DNA from: Cytobacillus purgationiresistens
GTDB lineage: Bacteria; Bacillota; Bacilli; Bacillales; Cytobacillaceae
Direction: 5' to 3'
Assembly (NCBI RefSeq): GCF_030813235.1
Contig: NZ_JAUSUB010000046.1
Span: 1 to 33,215 of the forward strand
DNA length: 33,215 nt
The translations under genes and the position numbers were made by a program. Under the pieces are notes generated by a model, which was not told the origin of the DNA, ran no database searches, and saw only the letters and a list, made by a program, of their open reading frames with translations. Every line of letters begins with the position of its first letter. The first letter of the stretch is position 1. This document shows, piece after piece, positions 1 through 8,757 of the stretch.

Positions 1-170
1 CTGATTTAGTTTCAGTTGGTAAATTAGTATGCGATTTTAACAAAAAAAAAGCGGGCATATTTATAGAAAGTAGCGAGTTTTTAGCTGTAAAAGAACATTG
101 CCGATATAATCACATTTTCGCTGATATAATCGAAAAGTCGCTGATTTAGTTTCAGTTGGTAAATTAGTAT
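1..170. repeat. 30-bp direct repeat pair
   Basis: An exact 30-bp direct repeat occupies 1-30 and 141-170, starting CTGATTTAG and ending AAATTAGTAT. Between the copies are shorter echoes such as GATATAATC (114-122 region and 123-131 region). The right copy ends directly against the 5' strand of the riboswitch that follows. The left copy is cut by the window edge, so a larger array may lie outside. Confidence 0.85.
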
Positions 171-276
171 CTTCGGACAAAGTGAATTTCTCGATTGGCG
201 GTAAAAGTACAACTCTTTTGGTAGGCAGGATTTCTGTGATTCCAAGACCGACAGTATAGTCTGGATGGGAGAAGGG
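168..276 (+). promoter_or_regulatory. Degenerate FMN riboswitch (RFN element), orphan
   Basis: The stretch follows the RFN order: closing helix P1 CTTC (171-174) with GAAG (271-274), then TTGGCGGTAAAAGT, GGCAGGATTT, GTGATTCC, ACCGACAGTATAGTCTGG and ATGGGAGAAGG. The 3' half matches the consensus closely. The 5' half has many transition-like changes where the consensus has GGGCAGGGTGAAATTCCC, so helix P2 is weakened, and the domain is short at about 105 nt. RFN elements normally control ribU or riboflavin biosynthesis genes. No such gene follows; the next gene is a yfmQ-like gene 135 bp downstream. I infer a decaying riboswitch whose target was lost. Confidence 0.72.
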
Positions 277-410
277 GAGGTTCTGTAAAATAAGTGGGTG
301 GTTAAAATACTAGTAAATTGGATGGTTCGTTAAATGAAAAATCACCTTATAATTTTGGTATAATCTTTACAGGTTAATTAGTAGATTATTACTTAAGGAG
401 TTGAGATGAA

Positions 411-848
411 ATGACATGGACTTTTGCTATTTGGTTAGCGATTGGAGTTATTATTAAAATGGCAATGAGCCCTCCAAGTGCAGTTGTGGAATGGGTTTTA
501 AGTAAATTTGCACTTCATCCAAAACTTAATTCAAAAGATGTTACTATAACATATAATGGAAAGCTCTTAGAAGAGGAAGAAAAAAATAGATTTACTGACT
601 ATTTTAATGAAGCTACGTTTTTAAAAAGAAAGTATATATTTCCAGGCAATGAAAAATTATTTCTATATCCAGAGACTAATGTTACTCCAGTTGTTATCAA
701 AGTAAAAAGAGGCAAAAAAGATGTTAATATCTATGTGTATAGTTACGATGATCACGTTGATGTAGTCAAGCAGTCCAAGAAGAAAGTTGTTTCTTATAGC
801 CTTAGTTGTGATTATCTACATACTAAGGAATTTATTAATGTAATATAA
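411..848 (+). CDS. YfmQ-like conserved protein
   Basis: A 145-residue protein with one N-terminal hydrophobic segment (about residues 4-25), then a soluble mixed domain with a charged stretch around residues 52-60 (LLEEEEKNRF). The opening and the AVVEWVLSKFALH block resemble the Bacillus YfmQ family, whose function is unknown; this assignment is from memory. The start at 411 is supported by AAGGAG about nine bases upstream; an ATG at 406 is out of frame and closes at once. A TATAAT at 359-364 could be its -10 box, without a good -35. A degenerate RFN element lies upstream but has no known link to this family. Probably membrane-anchored. Confidence 0.7.
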   Translation: MTWTFAIWLAIGVIIKMAMSPPSAVVEWVLSKFALHPKLNSKDVTITYNGKLLEEEEKNRFTDYFNEATFLKRKYIFPGNEKLFLYPETNVTPVVIKVKRGKKDVNIYVYSYDDHVDVVKQSKKKVVSYSLSCDYLHTKEFINVI

Positions 849-1030
849 GATCAGGCTTGATTTACAATTTTATAGCCTATATTTCCATAAGTCGGTCACA
901 TTGTATGTAATGTATATATGTTAAAATGGCTAAATCTAAATTATTGTCTCGGACCTATATGAAATTTTAAGATAAGTTTGTTGAGGGAAGTACAAGTTTA
1001 GTATAAAGACGTGAGAACTCCAATCAATAA

Positions 1031-1081
1031 TATAAAACAACAATCCCCGGTTCTTAAACCAAGGGGATTACTTGTTTTATA
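1031..1081. terminator. Bidirectional terminator hairpin
   Basis: An interrupted inverted repeat pairs TATAAAACAA and AATCCCC with GGGGATT and TTGTTTTAT around a short loop near 1050. It lies between converging genes (yfmQ-like on plus, DUF817 on minus) and has A/T runs on both sides, so it could stop both. The rest of 849-1130 shows no gene. Confidence 0.55.
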
Positions 1082-1130
1082 TAGGAAGAATATGGAGATG
1101 ATGGTGGGGAAACTCTAGGGTTCTTAACAG

Positions 1131-1952
1131 TTATAAAAATTGACTAGTATCTATCCTGGACGAATTTTTCCCCTTAACCTGCTTTAAAGTTGCTACTATA
1201 AGAAAGCTAACAATCACTAATAAAAGCCATGAACTCACCTTTCCTAGATGAACGAGGCTCCATGCATCGGTTTGGTTTGGATATTCCCAAGCTCCAAAGA
1301 ACGTTGCGATATTCTCGGCAATCCATATGAAAAATCCAATGAGCACAAAAGAAAGTGCGAGTGGCATACGGTAACGAGTTCCATCAACTTCGTATGTGAC
1401 CCATGATTGCCAAAAGACGATAATGACAAGTCCCGATAACCACCAACGAACGTCAATCCAATAATGGTGGGTGAAGAAATTCAAATAAATCGCAGCTGCA
1501 AGAGGTACAACTACCAAAAACGGCGGCCACTTAATCAGTTCAACCTTCAACCTCCTCCACGCCTGACAAAGAAAACTTGCTACACTTGCGTACATGAATC
1601 CGCTATACAAAGGCACTCCAAAAAGTTTGAAATATCCTTCATCTGGATAAGACCAGGATCCCATATGTACCTTGAAAAGTTCAAGTGCAAGTCCAATAAC
1701 ATGGAACAATGTAATAACCTTTAGTTCATCCCGTGTTTCAAGCCCAGAACGCACCATCCACCACTGCATCAGAAGGCAGATGATAAGCAGCCAGTCATAC
1801 CTTGGTAGGAAGGGAAGCGGCACGATCTGTGTAAAAGCCAAAGAGGCAAAAATAACGACAGGAAACAAACATGATAGTGCCTGCTCCCAACCAAAACGAG
1901 TGAGTTGTTTTAGTGCTCTCATATGCCTGCTTTTTTGAATGGTTAAATCCAC
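1131..1952 (-). CDS. DUF817 family integral membrane protein
   Basis: A 273-residue polytopic membrane protein with about eight hydrophobic segments. Characteristic blocks are LELFKVHMGSWSYPDEGYFK around residue 90, VPLYSGFMYASVASF, and ENIATFFGAWEYPNQ near residue 215, which match the DUF817 family as I remember it. The function is unknown; conserved W, H and D/E residues in the membrane suggest a channel, carrier or enzyme, but this is not shown. The start is GTG at 1952, preceded by AGGGGAG at good spacing. It lies 90 bp downstream of the Xre/DUF2975 pair and may be separately transcribed. Confidence 0.75.
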   Translation of the reverse strand: MDLTIQKSRHMRALKQLTRFGWEQALSCLFPVVIFASLAFTQIVPLPFLPRYDWLLIICLLMQWWMVRSGLETRDELKVITLFHVIGLALELFKVHMGSWSYPDEGYFKLFGVPLYSGFMYASVASFLCQAWRRLKVELIKWPPFLVVVPLAAAIYLNFFTHHYWIDVRWWLSGLVIIVFWQSWVTYEVDGTRYRMPLALSFVLIGFFIWIAENIATFFGAWEYPNQTDAWSLVHLGKVSSWLLLVIVSFLIVATLKQVKGKNSSRIDTSQFL

Positions 1953-2042
1953 GAGTAGCTCCCCTTTTATGTATTTGCTTCATTGAAATAATGGAAAAAA
2001 GATATCTTTCTTCTCCTTTCAATGTTAAATATTCTTACTTTA

Positions 2043-2264
2043 TTAATCTTGTGTATCTTCATCATTTCGATATTCTAAAATATCTCCGGGCTGACATTCT
2101 AAAGCCTTACAAATCGCTTCTAAGGTTGATAATCGAATCGCCTTTGCCTTTCCATTTTTCAATATAGAAAGGTTAGCCATTGTTATTCCAACCCTCTCCG
2201 AAAGTTCTGTTACGCTCATTTTCCTTTTAGCTAGCATCACATCAACATTGATTATAATTGCCAT
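2043..2264 (-). CDS. Xre-family HTH regulator (Cro/CI type)
   Basis: A 73-residue protein that is almost entirely one helix-turn-helix domain: MSVTELSERVGITMANLSIL is the HTH, followed by STLEAICKALECQPGDILEY, the usual tail of this compact subfamily. The ATG at 2264 is chosen because the GTG three codons upstream lies inside the ribosome site (TGAGGTGA). That site overlaps the stop of the DUF2975 gene, so the two are translationally coupled. Small Xre proteins of this type are commonly paired with DUF2975 membrane proteins. I infer that it regulates its own operon; no operator was recognised. Confidence 0.85.
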   Translation of the reverse strand: MAIIINVDVMLAKRKMSVTELSERVGITMANLSILKNGKAKAIRLSTLEAICKALECQPGDILEYRNDEDTQD

Positions 2265-2274
2265 TTTATTCACC

Positions 2275-2757
2275 TCAGACCGTTAAATCATTTTCTGATT
2301 TTATATCTATGGCATTTTTTAATAGCTTTTGCAGAACAGCCGCAAAGACTGCAATCACCATTGAAGCAAAAATAAAGACCAATCCGATTAATATGATACC
2401 TGGGGCATCGTCTCTCTCTGCCATGAGATAAAACAGTGGCATGCCTACCACATACAAAATACTGATTGTGATTGCACAGTATTTTATATTTTTTATAGCT
2501 CTTACAGATAGCTCTGAGAACGCTTTGTTCTTGTCAATATAGCTTAAAAGTTTAAACGCTTGATACAGAGCAAAGTAAAAAGGGATCGTCGTTACATAAA
2601 AAAAGATTAAAACGAGATATTTTATATAAGCAATATTTGGATACAATTCTGCTGCATACTTCGCAATCTCAGGCACCAAAAAGATGCACAAAGCAAGAAT
2701 CGGAATTCCAATAAGAATAACAGCTATCTTTAAAAAGAGCGTTGACACTTGTTTCAT
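2275..2757 (-). CDS. DUF2975 membrane protein
   Basis: A 160-residue protein with four predicted membrane segments (about residues 8-28, 45-68, 92-112 and 122-145). The TM layout and pairing with a short Xre regulator fit the DUF2975 family, whose role is unknown but which may sense a membrane signal for its partner regulator. The start is ATG 2757; the upstream GTG at 2766 lies inside the GAGGTG ribosome site. Its stop codon overlaps the ribosome site of the HTH gene. The 2758-2935 interval upstream shows no other gene. Confidence 0.75.
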   Translation of the reverse strand: MKQVSTLFLKIAVILIGIPILALCIFLVPEIAKYAAELYPNIAYIKYLVLIFFYVTTIPFYFALYQAFKLLSYIDKNKAFSELSVRAIKNIKYCAITISILYVVGMPLFYLMAERDDAPGIILIGLVFIFASMVIAVFAAVLQKLLKNAIDIKSENDLTV

Positions 2758-2902
2758 AAAATGCACCTCACATATTTATTGTCAATCTGATTTTAATACA
2801 TAATTTATCGTTTTACAATAAATTATTATCGAATTTAATTATATTGTTATTGTTACAAACATATGCTATTAATTTTCAGACAAAAATAAAAAGCTTTTAA
2901 TA

Positions 2903-3742
2903 TCCTACTACTACAAGGCCTTAGCCTCTGGTATCGTGTTAGATAAACTTGCAACTATAAGAAAAACCAGTTGGTCGGGGTTGTTTTATGGGGGAGTAGG
3001 TTTGGGAATCTTTTTATCCAGTCTAATGATTCCGAGTTTAAACCATTTATTTCGGTGGGAAGGAACATGGATAGGACTAGCTGTTGTGAGTGGAATCCTT
3101 GCTATCTTTGTATGGATCTGGCTCGATGAAACCCCAAACGTTGTTAAGAAGAAAAATAAACAAGATATTATTGTAAAAGTGCCCCCCACTAAATGGCTTA
3201 TATGGTTGATTATTGCGTATGGTTTAGAAGGATTGGGTTACATTGTTACAGGAACGTTTATCGTATCTATCGCTGAAAAGACCTCATACTTTCATAATGG
3301 TGCTACCTTAGTTTGGATGATGGTGGGATTGGCTGCGATTCCATCCTGTCTCATCTGGTCCTTACTAGCTAAAAAATGGGGATTCATTAAATCTCTAGTG
3401 CTTGCAATGGCTCTGCAATCCTTGGGTATTGCGATGCCAGCCTTTTGGATGTCAAAAACTAGTTTTGTCATAAGTGCTTTATTATTTGGAGCCACCTTTA
3501 TGGGTATCACCACCCTGGCTACAACATTGGGACGAGAAATGAATCCATCTGATAGCAGTCGGACTATTGGTATTCTTTCTGCTATTTATGCTATAGGACA
3601 GTTGATAGGACCAACCCTTGCTGGAGTCTTATCATCATTCACACATGATTTTAATGCTGCTTTTATTGGCGCAGCATGTGTTGTCTTCTTTGGGGCAATT
3701 TTGCTTTTAAGTGGATTCATTTCGAGAACAACCCTAATATAA
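2903..3742 (+). pseudogene. 5'-truncated MFS transporter (YbfB/YjiJ-like)
   Basis: The C-terminal two-thirds of a major facilitator. The open frame can start at GTG 2936, but there is no ribosome site, and homologous-looking sequence (ALASGIVLDKLA) continues upstream in the same frame to about 2905. This fits YbfB/YjiJ-type transporters, where SGxVLD and TSWSGLFYGGVGLGIFLSS form mid-N-terminal helices. About 268 residues remain of a usual 390, so the first three or four helices are lost; the family region after the break includes a basic cytoplasmic loop (KKKNKQD) and six C-terminal helices. No promoter is evident. I call it a remnant rather than a functional gene. Confidence 0.75.
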
Positions 3743-3817
3743 GAAATTCAACCATCCAATACAAAAAAATTGAAGAGAATTAATTAGGATTAAAATACAA
3801 AATTGGGGGAGTAATTG

Positions 3818-4055
3818 ATGTTAAATAATGAAATGATGAAGCATTTGAAGATTAAGAATCCTATTATACAAGCTCCTATGGCTGGCGGGATCACCACTTC
3901 GAATTTAGTAGCCGAGGTATCCCAATGCAGGGGACTTGGAATGATTGGAGCAGGCTATCAGACACCAATACAATCAAGAGAGCAGATTAGAGAAATCAAG
4001 TAGTTAATGTCAACCCCTTTTGGCATCAATCTATTCGTGCCAAACTTCTTCCAAG
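3818..4055 (+). pseudogene. Nitronate monooxygenase N-terminal remnant
   Basis: A good ribosome site (TTGGGGGAG) precedes ATG 3818. The product begins with KIKNPIIQAPMAGGITTSNL, the flavin-binding N-terminus of nitronate monooxygenase / 2-nitropropane dioxygenase (normally about 320-350 residues). A TAG at 4001-4003 interrupts where a Gln or similar is expected (REIK*), and the same frame resumes with STPFGINLFVPNF before homology ends near 4055, twenty bases from a dispersed repeat. It is therefore broken by a nonsense codon and a large 3' deletion. Confidence 0.85.
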
Positions 4056-4075
4056 TTTTGTTGATACTTCCTGTT

Positions 4076-4163
4076 AAACTAACCTGCCCAGATAGTTCCA
4101 AAAGAAAAAGAGCTGCCAAAGCAACCCTCTTATTGAAGTAAAGCACCCTATAACTTAAGTACA
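4076..4163 (+). repeat. Dispersed repeat copy 1
   Basis: Begins AACTAACCTGCCCAGATAG, has TTCCAAAAGAAAAAGAGC in the middle and ends AAGCACCCTATAACTTAAG. Degenerate copy of the window-wide family, sitting between the nitronate monooxygenase remnant and the stop of the DMT gene. Confidence 0.75.
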
Positions 4164-4168
4164 TCATT

Positions 4169-5053
4169 TCACAAGCTCTCATGATTTTTGGAATTAATTT
4201 TATTTTGCTGAATTAAAAATAAAAAAACACCTATCAGGACAAAAAATCCACCAACAATTTGTAAGGTGATAATAGATTCACCTAAAAGAATTACTGCTAA
4301 AATGGTTGCTCCAATTGGCTCACCTAAGATACTCATAGATATAGTTGTTGTGTTTACATAATTCAATAAAAAATTATAAATAACGTGCGCAATAGTAGGG
4401 AAAATTGCTAATAATATAAAGATACCCCACTCTTTCGAATCATACCCAATAATAGGAAAATCTAAAATTAGATTATAGATATTTAATGAGATCGCTGCAA
4501 ATAAGAAAACGCAGAAACTATATACCCAATGAGAAATACGTTTTACGTTATTTTGTCCAATTAATAAATAACCCACAATTGCTATAACACTTAAGAAAGA
4601 TAATATGTCTCCTATAATGACTGATTTATTACTATGTCCGAAATCACCCCACCCTACCATAACTACACCGATGATAGAAATTCCGATAGCAAGGATAGTT
4701 GAAAAATTGGTTCTTTCTTTGTAGATTAAAAATCCTCCTAATAAAGCTATAATTGGCTGTAAACAAAGAATAATTGTTGAGCTAGCTACAGTCGTCAGTT
4801 TCAAGGAGCCAAACCATAAAGCAAAATGTAATGCTAAAAAAACACCAGCAATAAATAAAAGTAACCAATCCTTTTTGGATAGCTTTAAAAATTGGTTTCT
4901 ATTTATATATACCATAGGTAATAATAATACACAGGCTAAATACATTCGATACATACTTAATATTGTAGACGGTGCGTCCGACCATTTAACAAAGATTGCC
5001 GCAAAAGATATTGCGATGACTGAAATTAAAAGAAGAATTCCAGATTTTTTCAT
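4169..5053 (-). CDS. DMT-superfamily (EamA) transporter
   Basis: A 294-residue protein with ten predicted membrane helices in two EamA repeats (about 5-135 and 150-285). Typical marks are the N-terminal AAIFVKWSDAP, LQPIIALLGGFLIYKER at the end of repeat one, and GEPIGATILAVILLGE in repeat two. The family exports or imports small metabolites such as amino acids or drugs; the substrate cannot be read from sequence. Start ATG 5053 with GGAGGGG at good spacing. It lies 41 bp downstream of the TetR gene, the usual repressor-exporter arrangement, so I infer inducible efflux. Its end lies within a few bases of a dispersed repeat. Confidence 0.88.
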   Translation of the reverse strand: MKKSGILLLISVIAISFAAIFVKWSDAPSTILSMYRMYLACVLLLPMVYINRNQFLKLSKKDWLLLFIAGVFLALHFALWFGSLKLTTVASSTIILCLQPIIALLGGFLIYKERTNFSTILAIGISIIGVVMVGWGDFGHSNKSVIIGDILSFLSVIAIVGYLLIGQNNVKRISHWVYSFCVFLFAAISLNIYNLILDFPIIGYDSKEWGIFILLAIFPTIAHVIYNFLLNYVNTTTISMSILGEPIGATILAVILLGESIITLQIVGGFFVLIGVFLFLIQQNKINSKNHESL

Positions 5054-5094
5054 ATTTCCCCTCCAACTAGTTAAAATATATCTTTGTTATCCTT

Positions 5095-5694
5095 TTAATT
5101 CGTGCTTTTTCGCAACCCATTAAAATAGATATTCTCTATACCTTCTAATATTCTCTTTATGGTATAGCCTTGATGAAGTAGTTGTTCATCCACGTTATTT
5201 AATGTTCCTAAGATTGCTTCAACTGTAAACGGAACATCAACATCAGTAATTTCACCCTTTTCAACAGCTTCTAACAATAATTCAGTACATATTTTCCGCA
5301 TCCATTGATAAAGAGGGGATTGAATGGGACGATAGTTTGTAGATGCCCTTGTAACTTCACATATCCAATCAACTCTAAACTCTAGATAAGATACAAACTT
5401 TATAAGGACTTGATATAGTTTATCTAATGATGAAAGGTTCTCATTAGTATTACTTAGATAATATTGAGTATCATCAATTAATACCTGACATTCTTCACGT
5501 ACTATATCTGCACAAATATCACTGAGTTTATTATATTGTCTATATAAACTAGCTTGGCCTACTTTTGCAGTTAGAGCAATTTGATGCATATTTACGCTTT
5601 CGACACCTTTTTGAATAAATAGCTCCTTAGCAGCGTTTAAAACTTTTCTTTTTGTAATCTCTTTTCTAGGTTTTTTTTCTGGTTTTTCACTCAA
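5095..5694 (-). CDS. TetR-family transcriptional repressor
   Basis: A 199-residue protein. The N-terminal domain (about residues 12-58) is a TetR HTH: KRKVLNAAKELFIQKGVESV, then MHQIALTAKVGQASLYRQY. The C-terminal ligand domain is helical (residues 60-195). Start: TTG 5694 is preferred because GGAGGG lies six bases upstream; the TTG at 5712 is upstream of that site and overlaps it. It is transcribed ahead of the DMT transporter, and a palindromic operator lies between its promoter and ribosome site, so autorepression and control of the exporter are likely. The inducer is unknown. Confidence 0.88.
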   Translation of the reverse strand: MSEKPEKKPRKEITKRKVLNAAKELFIQKGVESVNMHQIALTAKVGQASLYRQYNKLSDICADIVREECQVLIDDTQYYLSNTNENLSSLDKLYQVLIKFVSYLEFRVDWICEVTRASTNYRPIQSPLYQWMRKICTELLLEAVEKGEITDVDVPFTVEAILGTLNNVDEQLLHQGYTIKRILEGIENIYFNGLRKSTN

Positions 5695-5716
5695 TTTTCT
5701 CCCTCCGAACAACTAC

Positions 5717-5774
5717 CGGACAATTTGTCCGTTTTAGATATCCCTATATTATAATCATGATTAATTTTAGTCAA
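5717..5774 (-). promoter_or_regulatory. TetR promoter and palindromic operator
   Basis: On the minus strand TTGACT (5769-5774) and TAATAT (5746-5751) are separated by exactly 17 bp, a good sigma-A promoter. Just downstream is the perfect palindrome CGGACAATTTGTCCG (5717-5731), between the expected transcript start and the ribosome site. A repressor bound there would block transcription of tetR and the DMT gene. Confidence 0.8.
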
Positions 5775-5800
5775 CTATTTTATGATTTTAGAATACTCTT

Positions 5801-5820
5801 CAACTAACTTGCCCCGTTAG
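5801..5820 (+). repeat. Dispersed repeat, collapsed copy 2
   Basis: CAACTAACTTGCCCCGTTAG joins the left end (CTAACTTGCC) directly to the right end (CCCCGTTAG) of the dispersed family, as if the whole variable core had been deleted. Confidence 0.55.
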
Positions 5821-5879
5821 CATTCCTGCAGAGCATTAAATATCGGCTTTGAAAAAAACAGAGCCCCTCAGTATGATGA

Positions 5880-6482
5880 GAGTACACACAAACCAGAGCT
5901 GTTAACTATCGAGGAATTGTGGTCGGTCATCCTCTAACCTTTGAAAATAACGATGAGGGATTTACTAAATTACTAAGTTGGATCAAAGAACTTAAACGAA
6001 TAAACCATTTAGACAAAGCCATCGTGTGCATGGAACCTACCGGTCATTACTGATTGAATCTATCAAAATGGTTATTTGAACAAAACGTTGATGTTGTTAC
6101 CGTAAATCCGCACCTTGTTAAAAGGAATAAAGAGAACCGAGATAATATCCAATCTAAGAGTGATAAAAAGGACGCTCACGTCATCGCTGATATGATGAAA
6201 AATGGCTATTATACATTCATTCATCATAGCCGCGAATCCATAGAAAAACTTCGAGTCCTTATGTCTAACAGAGACATGGTTGTTAAACGTCTTGTCAGCT
6301 CAATCAACCAACTAAATCGCTGGGTAGAGATCGTCTTCCCTGAACTACGTCAAGTCTTCAAAGATGTTACAGCGAAGGGAGCTATCGCAACCCTTCGTCT
6401 ATTTCCTACTCCAGTTGAACTACGTTCCTTACAGCCTCAAGATATCGTTAAAGGATGGAAATCGGTGATTCGTGCTTTATAA
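5880..6482 (+). pseudogene. IS110-family transposase remnant
   Basis: Continuous IS110-family homology runs from VNYRGIVVGHPLTFENNDEG through KAIVCMEPTGHY, then a TGA at 6051-6053 in place of the expected Trp, then LNLSKWLFEQNVDVVTVNPH and SKSDKKDAHVIADMMKNGYY, ending KGWKSVIRAL at 6480. It retains the MEPTG glutamate and the DKKDA aspartates of the DEDD catalytic core, but lacks the N-terminal GIDV aspartate region and the whole C-terminal serine-containing domain (normally about 400 residues). The element is dead. The first 60 bases upstream (5821-5880) may be leftover left-end DNA. Confidence 0.88.
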
Positions 6483-7036
6483 GGAATATTAAGGGATTTA
6501 GGTAAATCCTTTGTTTCCATCTGCCTTCATATTGCCCAAACGGTCAAATCCCCTTCTATTCACTAATTCTTACTCTACCCAGTGGAATGAAATCCTGCGA
6601 ATAAGCGAGCATTCGTAAGAAATACTTAATTAACTGAGGGAGTTCTATAAGAATTAAACAAACTTATTAAAGGACTTTATTGTAAAGTAAACAACTTTAT
6701 TATCTCTGCACAGGACGATTAATACACTTTTTTAAAGTAATTCATTCTGGTGTTATTTTTTCCTCAGGAAAGGTTCAGTCAAGGAAGAGCAAAGCAAGTG
6801 CTGTACCGAACCCTTGCCAGGGTCTTCCGCTAGAAAATCTTCAATAATGGATGAATCACTACTGGCTATTTTTTTTCTTCTTTAATTTTTTGTTTGTAGT
6901 TATTGAAATCGTAAAATCCTTAATTAGCTGCTTCAATATATGAATCTTAATAATCTTAGTGAATATTATAATTGTCAAAAAGACAACCGAGAATTGAGAG
7001 CCAGTGATTCTGTTTCAGTAGTAATTTCCGTAAACA
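6483..7036. other. Gene-free interval after IS110 remnant
   Basis: I see no credible gene. A small hairpin AAGGATTTACC/GGGATTTAGG lies near 6490-6510. A minus-strand frame at about 6765-6870 (SSIIEDFLAEDPGKGS) is coding-like in composition but short and unrecognised. The interval could hold the degraded right part of the IS110 element and other decayed DNA. Confidence 0.5.
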
Positions 7037-7075
7037 TAAATAAGAAAAAGAACCAGAATTAAACACTGGTTCTTT
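7037..7075 (-). terminator. Terminator after oppA-like gene
   Basis: A perfect 10-bp stem, AAAGAACCAG (7047-7056) with CTGGTTCTTT (7066-7075), loop of nine. On the minus strand it is followed by TTTCTTATTT, a moderate T-tract. It lies 45 bp after the stop of the last gene of the transporter operon. Confidence 0.7.
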
Positions 7076-7119
7076 AACAAATCTCGCTTAAAATGGTTAT
7101 GTGGATCTTAACATTAATG

Positions 7120-8757
7120 CTATTCTACTCTTTTAGCAAAACGTAGATCAGGGTTTCGCAAAACATCAAAACGAATACCTTCAATTTTTTCACTTACTAG
7201 AGCATTCTGGGCAGAGAAGAGGATTGGAATAATAGGAAGCTCTTCCATAAGTATAGCTTCAGCTTTCTGTAGTAGCTCTATTCTTTTTGCCGGATCCTGT
7301 TCTGGATTAGAAGCTTCAATTAATTGATCATATTCTGCATTGCTCCAGTTTGTAAAGTTGCTGGAATTGGTTGTTGTATAATGGCTTAGTACTCCTAGCG
7401 GATCTAAGAATTCTCCGCCCCATCCCATTCTTGCAACTTGGAAGTTCTTTTGTTTGAATGTATCGATATAAGTTTTCCATTCTTGATTTTCCAAATTGAC
7501 ATTGACACCTAAGTTTTGCTTGATCATTTCTTGTACTGCTTCAGCAATTTTTTTGTGGTTGTCAGCTGTGTTATATTTAAATGTTACTGTAGGAAGTTCA
7601 CTCCAACCTTCTTCCTTTAAACCTTCTTCTAGCAATTGTTTTGCTCTCTCTGGATTAAATTCATAATATTTCTCCGATTGATTACGGAAATCTTCGTTGT
7701 TCGGTGTGATAAATCCGAATGGAACATAACCAAATGCGGATGCCTCTCCTGCTTTCGTAATATTATTGACAATTGCTTCGCGATCAATGGCATAAGATAG
7801 TGCTTGTCTAATTTTTTTGTTTGTGAATGGCTTCTCCTCTACATTGAAGGAAAATGTATAAACACTAAAAGATGGTGATGATACATATTCATTATTGTTC
7901 TTTTCTTGTTCAATTGAATCCAATGGTAACGAATTAATTAAATCAAGTTCTCCTGTTTTGAACATTTGATAGTAAGTTGTAGCATCTGCAACCATTTCAA
8001 AGTTAATTTTCTCCATTGAAATTGCTTCGTTGTTCCAGTAGTTTTCATTTTTAACTAAAACAATTTGTTGATCATGCTTCCAGCTGTCTAAAATATAAGC
8101 ACCATTTGTAACGATCGAATCCGCTTCACCGGCCCAATTTTCTTTTGCTTCCACTACCGATTGATTTACAGGTAAAAATTCAGCACGTGCCAAAAGCTGT
8201 TTGAAAAAGGCTGTCGGAGACGATAATTCTACGACTAAAGTCAGATCGTCCGGTGCAGTAATTCCAACTTCCTCCACTGCTCCATTACCCGTATTATAAT
8301 TTTCTGCTCCTTTTATATAATAGAAAGAAGTTGGGCTGTATGCTGCCGTTTCAGGGTTCAGTACTCTTTTCCAAGCATATTCAAAATCTTTAGCTGTGAT
8401 GGCATCACCGTTCGACCATTTTAGTCCTTCTTTGATTGTAAACGTGTAGATCTTTCCATCTTCAGAAACATCAATCTTACTCGCAGCTCCTTCTACAAGC
8501 TGACCATCTTTATCGTACTCTAATAAACCTTCATATAAATGCTGGATTACCCAGAAAGAGGTTGTATCAGATGCAAATGCTGGATCTAATGTATATGGCT
8601 CTCCACCTAAATTTGTAGTGATTTCTTGAGACACATTCTCTTTTGGTGTATCATCGGATGAATTATTTTTATCAGGTGCACATCCTGCCAAAACAGTCAG
8701 GACTAAAAATAGTATTGCCGTTAAGCTAAGGTGAAGATTTTTCAATTGATTTTTCAC
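7120..8757 (-). CDS. Peptide ABC transporter substrate-binding lipoprotein (OppA/DppE-like)
   Basis: A 545-residue extracellular solute-binding protein, family 5 (SBP_bac_5). The start is GTG 8757 with CGGAGG at good spacing; the longer frame above it has no ribosome site. The signal peptide (about residues 1-26) ends in the lipobox VLAGC, so the mature protein is lipid-anchored. Family marks are NLGGEPYTLDPAFASD, GLKWSNGDAITAKDFEYAWK near residue 110 and the C-terminal ILFSAQNALVSEKIEG. It should capture oligopeptides for the OppBCDF proteins encoded upstream. It is last in the operon, 157 bp after the OppF gene, rather than first as in classical opp. The SAM riboswitch ahead of the operon suggests peptides used as a methionine or sulfur source. 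Confidence 0.9.
   Translation of the reverse strand: MKNQLKNLHLSLTAILFLVLTVLAGCAPDKNNSSDDTPKENVSQEITTNLGGEPYTLDPAFASDTTSFWVIQHLYEGLLEYDKDGQLVEGAASKIDVSEDGKIYTFTIKEGLKWSNGDAITAKDFEYAWKRVLNPETAAYSPTSFYYIKGAENYNTGNGAVEEVGITAPDDLTLVVELSSPTAFFKQLLARAEFLPVNQSVVEAKENWAGEADSIVTNGAYILDSWKHDQQIVLVKNENYWNNEAISMEKINFEMVADATTYYQMFKTGELDLINSLPLDSIEQEKNNNEYVSSPSFSVYTFSFNVEEKPFTNKKIRQALSYAIDREAIVNNITKAGEASAFGYVPFGFITPNNEDFRNQSEKYYEFNPERAKQLLEEGLKEEGWSELPTVTFKYNTADNHKKIAEAVQEMIKQNLGVNVNLENQEWKTYIDTFKQKNFQVARMGWGGEFLDPLGVLSHYTTTNSSNFTNWSNAEYDQLIEASNPEQDPAKRIELLQKAEAILMEELPIIPILFSAQNALVSEKIEGIRFDVLRNPDLRFAKRVE

Noticed and set aside
6765..6870. Minus-strand coding-like frame (IEDFLAEDPGKGS)
   Set aside because: Short, no start, no recognisable family; left as part of a gene-free interval.
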